A DNA stretch of 6,086 nt, taken from assembly GCA_030692145.1 (NCBI GenBank), contig JAUYCU010000085.1, forward strand, positions 1-6,086, given 5' to 3'. Position 1 is the stretch's first letter, and every line of letters begins with the position of its first letter. The notes below the pieces were generated by a model. The model was given only the letters and a program-made list of their open reading frames with translations. It was not told the origin of the DNA and searched no databases. The position numbers and the translations under genes are program-made. The stretch is from a bacterium. GTDB taxonomy: Bacteria; Patescibacteriota; Minisyncoccia; RBG-13-40-8-A. Of this stretch, positions 1-5,087 are shown one piece after another.

Positions 1-809
1 AAAGAATAAAAAATCATTTTATCTTTATATTTTTCGAATTCTTGGACAACATGCGGATGGTGGCCAATAATCAAATCCGCGCCCGAATCGATTATTTTGT
101 GCGCCAAATCTTTTTGCGCTTGAGAGCTTTTGGTTTTGTATTCATTACCCCAATGTATACTTATAATCAGGAATTTATCGGAATTTTCTTTTCTGGTCCT
201 TTCGACGATTTCGATAATTTTTTCGTCCCCGCACTCGGAAAAAGTTTTATTAAAACCAAGAAAAATTAAATTATCTTTGACAATATATTTTTCCGAACAA
301 ACCATTGGATCGCCGACATAATCGATCCCCGCCTGTCTTAATAGTTCTTGGGTTTCCTTAAAATCTTCTTTATTCGTATTTAAGGTATGGTTATTCGCCA
401 AAGAGAGAATTCGGAAATTTGCAGCCAAAAGCGGCTCGATGATTTTGGCGTCAAAAGAAAAATACATCGAAGTCAGAGAAAATTTCTTCGGGTTTTCCGA
501 TATAGGTCCTTCCAAGTTGCCGAAAACATAATCGTTCTCTTTTAAAAACGGGGTTATTTTTTCGAATGGATAAGCAAATCCGTTTTTCTCCATTTGCGCT
601 TCGACTTTTCTGTCGAGCATAATGTCGCCGACAAAAAGAACGTTAATTGGTTTTATTTCTTCGATACCCTGCTGATTGTTTTTTTCCGGATTTTTGATTT
701 CCAGAATCTGCAATCCGTTTTCCTTTAATACACCAACACCAAAAACCGCAATAAGCAGAATTAACGCCAATAACAGATATTTAATTCCCGGATTCTTTAA
801 AAAATCCAT
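1..809 (-). CDS. CapA family (PGA_cap) metallophosphatase-like protein, 3' end cut by window edge
   Basis: An open frame of 269 codons runs from ATG at 809-807 to the left edge with no stop; the C-terminus is missing. The protein starts with a short basic head and one membrane segment (about residues 9-28), so it is probably anchored with the catalytic part outside. The CapA/PGA_cap fold, related to calcineurin-like phosphatases, is seen in order: NVLFVGDIMLDR (56-67), FGNLEGPIS (96-104), SLANNHTLN (136-144), ISIHWGNEY (216-224) and GADLIIGHHPHVVQ (243-256). The Asp, Asn and His residues in these motifs are the usual metal ligands. The family is named after poly-gamma-glutamate capsule synthesis, but in organisms of this type the substrate is unknown. 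Oddity: where the family usually has Asp after NNHTL, there is Asn144. A TATAAT box lies just upstream and a terminator separates it from the sigma operon, so it is probably its own unit. Family call is firm; role is not. Confidence 0.93.
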   Translation of the reverse strand, partial: MDFLKNPGIKYLLLALILLIAVFGVGVLKENGLQILEIKNPEKNNQQGIEEIKPINVLFVGDIMLDRKVEAQMEKNGFAYPFEKITPFLKENDYVFGNLEGPISENPKKFSLTSMYFSFDAKIIEPLLAANFRILSLANNHTLNTNKEDFKETQELLRQAGIDYVGDPMVCSEKYIVKDNLIFLGFNKTFSECGDEKIIEIVERTRKENSDKFLIISIHWGNEYKTKSSQAQKDLAHKIIDSGADLIIGHHPHVVQEFEKYKDKMIFYS

Positions 810-823
810 ACTCTTTAATTATA
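810..823 (-). promoter_or_regulatory. Possible -10 box and short leader for the CapA gene
   Basis: A perfect TATAAT is read on the minus strand at 823-818, followed by TAAAGAGT and the ATG at 809. It lies immediately after the hairpin terminator, which fits a new promoter for the next gene. There is no good -35 hexamer at the usual distance, because that place is taken by the terminator stem and T-run. The leader would be nearly absent (a few bases). The AAAGAG before the ATG could also simply be a weak ribosome binding site. Confidence 0.35.
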
Positions 824-833
824 ACCCAAAAAC

Positions 834-860
834 AAAAAACCGCCATTTTGGCGGTTTTTT
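834..860 (-). terminator. Intrinsic terminator, symmetric (works in both directions)
   Basis: Positions 834-845 (AAAAAACCGCCA) pair perfectly with 849-860 (TGGCGGTTTTTT) around a three-base loop at 846-848. The six central pairs around CCGCC/GGCGG form the stable stem; the outer A-T pairs supply a T-run on either strand. On the minus strand it follows the 242-residue membrane protein gene and precedes CapA, so it should end the five-gene sigma unit. No plus-strand gene needs it. Confidence 0.85.
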
Positions 861-874
861 GTATGAAGAAATTT

Positions 875-962
875 CTATTGATTCTCTTTTTCGGCCCCTC
901 CTGTGACCTTAAAGAAAATCGCTAATTTTTAAAACTTTTTAGGGCCCTCCGACCTTTTGCAT
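875..962 (-). other. Intergenic element with a GC-rich core and a broken short coding frame
   Basis: In the AT-rich spacer between the 242-residue protein gene and the terminator lies a distinct stretch. On the minus strand it starts with a seven-codon frame, ATG at 962 to TAA at 939 (MQKVGGP). It then continues in another frame, open from 928 to the TAG at 877-875, encoding KLAIFFKVTGGAEKENQ with no start codon. The two ends share an imperfect repeat: AAGGTCGGAGGGCCC (956-942 region) and AAGGTCACAGGAGGGGCC (910-893). A weak fold is possible: CCCTAAAAAG against CTTTAAGG, with AAAAT/ATTTT around TAGCG. The second peptide resembles tails I associate with very short predicted ORFs of Patescibacteria, from memory and unverified. 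It could be a decayed repeat unit, a small RNA or a relic of a small gene. Confidence 0.4.
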
Positions 963-987
963 TTATTACTACAACCCCACAAATATT

Positions 988-1716
988 TTATTTCATTTCA
1001 AACATTCTGAATTGAAACATGGGATGTCTCTCTTCAATCCGCAAAAAATCTTCGGCATCTATGGTTAAGGCAATTTCTTCGCCAATTACCATAATTAAAT
1101 CCCCCTTTCTCATGGGATTACACTTAAATTGAAGCCTATCCGGAACAATAACGCTTACGTCATCACCGTCCGGATCTTTAATAATGAATCCTTGATTGGT
1201 TTTCTCAAAAATAATCCCCGCATGCACATTGTTAAAGTCTATTTTTCCGTAACGGGTATAAAGCGGCCCGAAAACAGGTAATTTTCCTTCACGATTTGCG
1301 AAAAACAAATTTGTATGAAAATGGGTCCTGTTAAGGAAAAAACTTCCGATAAGCAGCAATATCACCAGCGCGAAAAAAGAATAAAGAATCGGGCGGCGGT
1401 AAACAAAATCGGACTGAATGAGAATCATTTCCAGAAGAACAATAAAAAATAAAGCAACCAGGATAAGCGCCCAGGGCAAAGAACGCACTATGGACCAAAT
1501 TCCCTGAAATCCAAAACTGAAAACAAATGCGCCTCCGTTGATTCTCATCGCAAAAAACATAAAACTAATCAAATAAATTACGGCAACAGTAACAATAATC
1601 AAAAGAAAAACAAAAATTATCGGACGCAAAATAAAGTAAACTTTCGGACGCATTTTTATTTTTCCGCTTTTTATCTGTTCGAGGATATTTTCTTTAAACG
1701 ATTTCTTCGTTTCCAT
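988..1716 (-). CDS. Three-TM membrane protein with exported OB-like C-terminal domain, candidate partner of sigma B
   Basis: The 242-residue protein has a basic cytosolic head (about 1-28), three membrane segments (about 32-57, 79-100 and 109-128) and a soluble tail (129-242). Positive charges (K-rich head; RR at 107-108) place the head and the second loop inside, so the tail should be outside. The tail reads as beta-rich: a GIIF segment, GFIIKDPDGDDVSVIVP (176-192), then KGDLIMVIGEE (204-214) and AEDFLRIEE (221-229). This is the rhythm of a small OB-like barrel; the fold is inference. Its ATG (1716) lies inside the end of the sigma B gene, overlapping by 23 bases, which suggests coupled translation and a sigma/partner pair. 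No clear ribosome binding site and no zinc anti-sigma motif (HxxxCxxC) are present. Expression probably ends at the 834-860 hairpin. Alternative: a membrane protein unrelated to sigma control. Confidence 0.85.
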   Translation of the reverse strand: METKKSFKENILEQIKSGKIKMRPKVYFILRPIIFVFLLIIVTVAVIYLISFMFFAMRINGGAFVFSFGFQGIWSIVRSLPWALILVALFFIVLLEMILIQSDFVYRRPILYSFFALVILLLIGSFFLNRTHFHTNLFFANREGKLPVFGPLYTRYGKIDFNNVHAGIIFEKTNQGFIIKDPDGDDVSVIVPDRLQFKCNPMRKGDLIMVIGEEIALTIDAEDFLRIEERHPMFQFRMFEMK

Positions 1717-2272
1717 AACTTAAATTCAATTTATCGCAAATATTTTTCAGCATTCTCTTACCCCTTTTTAACCGCACTCCCACGGTAGAAATCGGAACAC
1801 GCATAACTTCGGCAATTTCGTTATAACTTAATTCTTCCATATAGAAAAGAAGTAACGGCTCCCTGTATTTAAAGGGTATTTCGTTCAGGCACTTGTCGAG
1901 GGCCTTTTTAATCTCTTCTTCTTTGGTTTTTCTGTCCGTTTCTTCTTTGGAAATCGGATGAGGGAAAAGCGTATCGGCATCAAAGAACGGCAAAGGGTTC
2001 TTTTCTTTCTTTTTCAACATATTGACCAATTCATTATGGGCAATGCGATAAATCCACGGAGAAAATCTCTTGCCGGTATCGAAACTTTTAATATTAACGT
2101 ATGCTTTGATAAAAATTTCTTGCGCAGTATCATTTATGTCTTCGGAATTGGCCAAAAATTTTCTTGCGTAGCGTTTCAATTTCCCTTCATACCTCTCAAC
2201 CAAAAAACTGAACGACTCCAAGTCGCCCAACTGAACCATTGCAGTAATTTCCTCGTCGGTTTTATTCTGCAT
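1694..2272 (-). CDS. ECF-type sigma-70 family RNA polymerase sigma factor (sigma B of this window)
   Basis: The product (192 residues) directs RNA polymerase to a special set of promoters. Region 2 covers about residues 21-88: the core-binding stretch SEDINDTAQEIFIKAY (43-58), then the -10 recognition helix around FSPWIYRIAHNELVNMLKKK (70-89). A charged linker (90-120) follows. Region 4 (about 121-178) has LPxxYREPL-like EIPFKYREPLLLFYMEELSY and a helix-turn-helix at about 149-172 (YNEIAEVMRVPISTVGVRLKR) that reads the -35. Length and lack of regions 1 and 3 fit the ECF class. I chose ATG 2272 over an in-frame TTG at 2296: the ATG gives the family-typical start (MQNKTDEEI) and has AGAGA just upstream, while the TTG follows an A-run without a binding site. 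It lies 53 bases after the DUF333 gene and its end overlaps the next gene by 23 bases. Confidence 0.95.
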   Translation of the reverse strand: MQNKTDEEITAMVQLGDLESFSFLVERYEGKLKRYARKFLANSEDINDTAQEIFIKAYVNIKSFDTGKRFSPWIYRIAHNELVNMLKKKEKNPLPFFDADTLFPHPISKEETDRKTKEEEIKKALDKCLNEIPFKYREPLLLFYMEELSYNEIAEVMRVPISTVGVRLKRGKRMLKNICDKLNLSYGNEEIV

Positions 2273-2325
2273 GTCTCTATTTGATATTACAATCAAGAAT
2301 TTTTTTTATTTCCGTTTTCAAAATA

Positions 2326-2934
2326 TTAATCGCATTTTCGGCTACGGAAAAATTCCCATTCATCGCATTCTCTACCGTCAATAAAAATACACCAACCGGC
2401 TTCGCCTTCCGTATTTTTCCTGACTTCAATTTTGCCTCCTTGCTCCTGACAATAAACCGATGCGGGATTGGCGATTTGAATGCTTTCTTGTTCGTACATT
2501 CTTACGACTCTTAGCACATCATCGGTTTTTCCCCCTTCCATTTTGATTCTCTGACCATTATAAAGTATCCCTCCCGCATCAAGACAAGAACCGACATTCC
2601 CATCCAAATAGTAATACTTGCATTCGTTTGTCGGAACAAACATTACGCTTAAGGCAGGCGCACCGGGTTCTTCGTAAAGAAAACGCCACGACTGCGATTC
2701 CATCTGGGTTTTGGTATCGAAATTGGTGATGTTCCCGGTTTTGGAGAAATTAAAGCTTACATTATTGTCTCCGCAGCCGGATTGCGGCATTGGGTCTTCG
2801 GGATTACCGTGTTTTATCCATTGGTTATTTTCACAAATCCAGGTATCTTCCGGAGTTGAAAAACGCACGATTAAAATTACTGCGGAAATAATCAGCACAA
2901 TTAAGACTATAAATAAAGCGGTTTTTTTGTTCAT
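2326..2934 (-). CDS. Membrane-anchored cysteine-rich protein with C-terminal DUF333 domain
   Basis: The 202-residue product starts with MNKK and one hydrophobic segment (about 5-24), an uncleaved anchor or signal; there is no lipobox cysteine. The exported part has three pieces. First is a short W-I-C-ENNQW-I-KHGNPEDPMP head (32-50, with C34 and C54), familiar from Patescibacteria. A middle domain follows (about 82-148), beginning WRFLYEEPGAPAL and ending in GQRIKMEGG...LRVVRM. Last is a DUF333 domain (about 156-202): NPASVYCQEQGGKIEVR, GWCIFIDGRECDEWEFF, closing with RKC. Cysteines 162, 182, 190 and 201 probably form two disulfides. DUF333 proteins are often labelled putative hemolysins, without good support for that here. 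It lies 20 bases after the 505-residue gene, with a GGGG-rich weak binding site, so it is co-transcribed with both sigma modules. Role unknown; an envelope sensor or regulon product is a guess. Confidence 0.88.
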   Translation of the reverse strand: MNKKTALFIVLIVLIISAVILIVRFSTPEDTWICENNQWIKHGNPEDPMPQSGCGDNNVSFNFSKTGNITNFDTKTQMESQSWRFLYEEPGAPALSVMFVPTNECKYYYLDGNVGSCLDAGGILYNGQRIKMEGGKTDDVLRVVRMYEQESIQIANPASVYCQEQGGKIEVRKNTEGEAGWCIFIDGRECDEWEFFRSRKCD

Positions 2935-2954
2935 ACCCCGTAAATGCTTAATTA

Positions 2955-4472
2955 TTATTGCGCAACATCGGTTCTTTCCATCGGCATTATTGGATAATCG
3001 ACTTCTTCCAATAATTCTTTTGCCAGAGGAACAACGATTTTTTCATTGTAAGAAGAATACTTTTCGGGATTCTTGATTATCGTAAATACCAATGCAGGAA
3101 CCAATAATGTTCTTGAGATCTGGGTATCTTCATCGTATTTCCAAATTACACTATAAGCATATTCGGGAGTCCCAATCTCGATTTCCTGTACGTTTCCGCC
3201 AGGCATGTATATGTAATAGTTGTATAATCCTCCTTTTTCCGCGACTTTCAAAATTTTCGAAAAATCGGTTTCCGCCTCATATAGAGAACTGTCGTATTCC
3301 TGAACAGAAAGATTATAAACTCCGGAAACTCTTTTTTCTCTAATATTTATTCCTATACCGACTCCCAATTTGGCACCGCCTTGTTCATATACGAACTTTC
3401 CGTTAATAAGTAATGGATATTTAACCGAAATAATATCGGGAATATAAATCTGGCTCGCTTCCTGAGGTTGGGCATAATATGTCTGGTTCCAGCTTTTGTC
3501 GACCTCCGGTTCTCCGTAACTGGATAAATTTATTTTGTGCTCAGAAACAAAGTCTTTGGCCATTCTTATCGCTTCTTCGTCGTTTGGAACGTCGGATAAT
3601 TTAAGCGAAGTTTCCATTACGCATTTTTCGTCAGTGCATCGATTTTGCGGATGAGGCCATTTTGGCCAATAAGCATCAATAGAAATCGTTCCTTCATCCA
3701 GATTAACGAAAATTGAATATCCGAATTCTTTTTCCTGGACAAGATTAATGGTTTGAATCCTCGTATTATCAAATCCGCTCAAATCAGCCAAGCCGAAACC
3801 GAAACTTTCCAATAATCCGGAAAAAGAACGGGTATATTCTAATTTGTTCTTTTTTCTCAAAACCTCAACTTTCTCCTGGTCGAGTTTTATTTCTTCTCCG
3901 ACATAAACATATTTTTGATTGTAGTCGGGAAAAGGAGGCATAACACAACCCACGCCTTCGCAAACCATTTTTGCCGAGTCGGGTTCCACTACGGCAGAAA
4001 TTTGCGTTCCCCCTCCGCCGCCAAGACCTCCACCACCCCTTCCGTCGGGTACTGCCGCATTCTGGCTTTCGGACTTTAAAGAACCGAACGCGTTATTGTC
4101 TAAGCTGGTTTTCTCAGACGTTTTCTGGCTCAAGCCGGGAACATTTCCGAAATTAGCCAAATAGACAAAAATTCCGATAAACAGAACAAGTGCCAGTGTA
4201 CCGCTTACGGCATAAGAAAATTTCTTGCCAAAAAATACCTGCCAGAGTGAAACGATTTTCCTTTGCGGCTGATATTGCAGTTCCTCGGCTCTTTTTATCA
4301 GCTTTTCCCGTAATTCGGAAACGAATTTCTGGTCAATCTTGATATCGGGTTTGGATTTCAGAAGTTCTTTAATGGTTTTTTTGATTTCCTCCTCGTAATG
4401 CTCCAAAACCGGATCGATTTCGTATAAATCGTCCAAAATATTTTTTATTTTTTCGTCCTGATTGTTACTCAT
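2955..4472 (-). CDS. Single-pass membrane protein with large exported domain, candidate anti-sigma/sensor for sigma A
   Basis: The 505-residue protein has a charged, helical cytosolic head (1-80; DDLYEIDPVLEHYEEEIKK, then SKPDIKIDQKFVSELREKL), one membrane segment (about 85-107), a spacer, a glycine run DGRGGGGLGGGGG (143-155) and an exported domain of about 345 residues. This topology and its position nine bases after the sigma A stop fit an anti-sigma factor with a sensing domain. The head resembles those next to ECF sigma factors in Patescibacteria, but the zinc motif of classical anti-sigmas is absent and the head has no cysteine. The exported domain holds two CxxxxC pairs (171/176 and 279/284), aromatic-rich beta stretches and no catalytic motif that I recognise. 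ATG 4472 is chosen because it sits right behind the sigma A stop; the upstream bases are AT-only, with no Shine-Dalgarno site. Sigma binding is inference from context. Confidence 0.88.
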   Translation of the reverse strand: MSNNQDEKIKNILDDLYEIDPVLEHYEEEIKKTIKELLKSKPDIKIDQKFVSELREKLIKRAEELQYQPQRKIVSLWQVFFGKKFSYAVSGTLALVLFIGIFVYLANFGNVPGLSQKTSEKTSLDNNAFGSLKSESQNAAVPDGRGGGGLGGGGGTQISAVVEPDSAKMVCEGVGCVMPPFPDYNQKYVYVGEEIKLDQEKVEVLRKKNKLEYTRSFSGLLESFGFGLADLSGFDNTRIQTINLVQEKEFGYSIFVNLDEGTISIDAYWPKWPHPQNRCTDEKCVMETSLKLSDVPNDEEAIRMAKDFVSEHKINLSSYGEPEVDKSWNQTYYAQPQEASQIYIPDIISVKYPLLINGKFVYEQGGAKLGVGIGINIREKRVSGVYNLSVQEYDSSLYEAETDFSKILKVAEKGGLYNYYIYMPGGNVQEIEIGTPEYAYSVIWKYDEDTQISRTLLVPALVFTIIKNPEKYSSYNEKIVVPLAKELLEEVDYPIMPMERTDVAQ

Positions 4473-4481
4473 AAATTTTGT

Positions 4482-5039
4482 TTAAATTAATAATAAGCAC
4501 AGTAAAATCGCAAAAATTTGTTCTTTCCTGATTTTTTCCGTTGCGCGGGAAAAAATCATCTTACAGTTAACCTCGCTTTTTCCGACAATTTCGGAAATTT
4601 CCCTATACGACATATCGTTCCAGACCCTAAATATTATTATGTCTCTCTGATCACTGGTCAGTTTTTTGAGACAGATTTTCAACTTTTCTATTTTTTCTTT
4701 ATTTTCTGTATCCAACGCAGTGTCGTCTTTGGAAGAAATGTCCCAGGCATCATCAATATTCAGGTCGTATTTTTTGGTACGGTAATAATCGATTACCGAA
4801 TTCCGCGCAATGGCATAAAGCCAGGAAGAAAGCTTACCTTTTTCCAGATTGTATTTTTGAATTTTTTCCAGTGATTTCAAAAATGTCTGACTGGTTAAAT
4901 CTTCGGCAATCTGTTTATGGTGGGTTTTAAAATAAATAAATTCGTATATTTTTTTTATGTACAAATCGTAAATTTCGGAAAAATATTTCAGATTTCCGCC
5001 TTGGCATCGATTAATTAAAATTTCTTCATTAATGACCAT
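4482..5039 (-). CDS. ECF-type sigma-70 family RNA polymerase sigma factor (sigma A of this window), with hydrophobic C-tail
   Basis: The product (185 residues) is a two-domain ECF sigma factor. Region 2 runs over about residues 15-90: core-binding HKQIAEDLTSQTFLKSLEKI (41-60) and -10 recognition LSSWLYAIARNSVIDYYRTK (70-89). An acidic linker (92-115) leads to region 4 (116-172): LKKLTSDQRDIIIFRVW, then the helix-turn-helix MSYREISEIVGKSEVNCKMI (143-162). Behind region 4 is an unusual tail of only hydrophobic residues (FAILLCLLLI, 176-185). ATG 5039 has GTGAG about seven bases upstream and the expected family start. The gene is 48 bases after the ATPase stop, and that spacer carries a possible ECF promoter, which would mean autoregulation. 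The next gene starts nine bases after its stop, so sigma A and the 505-residue protein are surely co-transcribed. It is clearly different in sequence from sigma B, so this is not a recent duplication. Confidence 0.95.
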   Translation of the reverse strand: MVINEEILINRCQGGNLKYFSEIYDLYIKKIYEFIYFKTHHKQIAEDLTSQTFLKSLEKIQKYNLEKGKLSSWLYAIARNSVIDYYRTKKYDLNIDDAWDISSKDDTALDTENKEKIEKLKICLKKLTSDQRDIIIFRVWNDMSYREISEIVGKSEVNCKMIFSRATEKIRKEQIFAILLCLLLI

Positions 5040-5058
5040 ATTTTCTCACACTAATTAA

Positions 5059-5078
5059 TACGAAAAAATACGAAAAAA
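5059..5078. repeat. Perfect tandem repeat, 2 x TACGAAAAAA
   Basis: TACGAAAAAA occurs at 5059-5068 and again, directly adjoining, at 5069-5078. On the minus strand the copies read TTTTTTCGTA. They lie one helical turn apart, in the 48-base spacer between the ATPase stop and the sigma A start. They could be a pair of binding sites on one face of the helix, a promoter -10 with an echo, or simple slippage. Confidence 0.8.
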
Positions 5079-5084
5079 GTAACA
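5059..5084 (-). promoter_or_regulatory. Possible ECF-type promoter for sigma A and its operon
   Basis: On the minus strand, TGTTAC (5084-5079) is followed by 16 bases and CGTA (5062-5059). Known ECF promoters of the SigW/SigX type have TGAAAC or TGTAAC, a spacer of 16-17 and CGTA or CGAC, so both boxes and the spacing fit with one or two mismatches in the -35. Transcription would start near 5052, leaving a leader of about a dozen bases with GTGAG before ATG 5039. The match overlaps a T-rich tandem repeat, so chance is a real alternative. Confidence 0.35.
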
Positions 5085-5087
5085 GAA

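Noticed and set aside
42..321. Plus-strand frames of 63 and 75 codons at the left edge
   Set aside because: They lie opposite the CapA gene, which has clear family motifs over the same bases. They have no recognisable motif of their own.
676..906. Plus-strand frame of 76 codons spanning the CapA start and the terminator
   Set aside because: It crosses a strong hairpin terminator and the start of CapA, with no binding site or motif.
2270..2296. TTG at 2296 as the start of sigma B
   Set aside because: It would add eight residues untypical of the family and has no ribosome binding site; ATG 2272 fits better.
2273..2325. Separate promoter before sigma B (TTGAAA in the 53-base gap)
   Set aside because: No -10-like hexamer occurs at the right distance from the TTGAAA, and no CGTA/CGTC box is present for an ECF promoter.
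4008..4044. GC-rich repeat in the 505-residue gene as a possible mobile or CRISPR-like repeat
   Set aside because: It encodes the in-frame glycine linker and has no regular repeat and spacer pattern.
4518..4874. Plus-strand frame of 118 codons, rich in Phe
   Set aside because: It is an antisense shadow of sigma A; the Phe runs come from Lys/Glu codons on the other strand.
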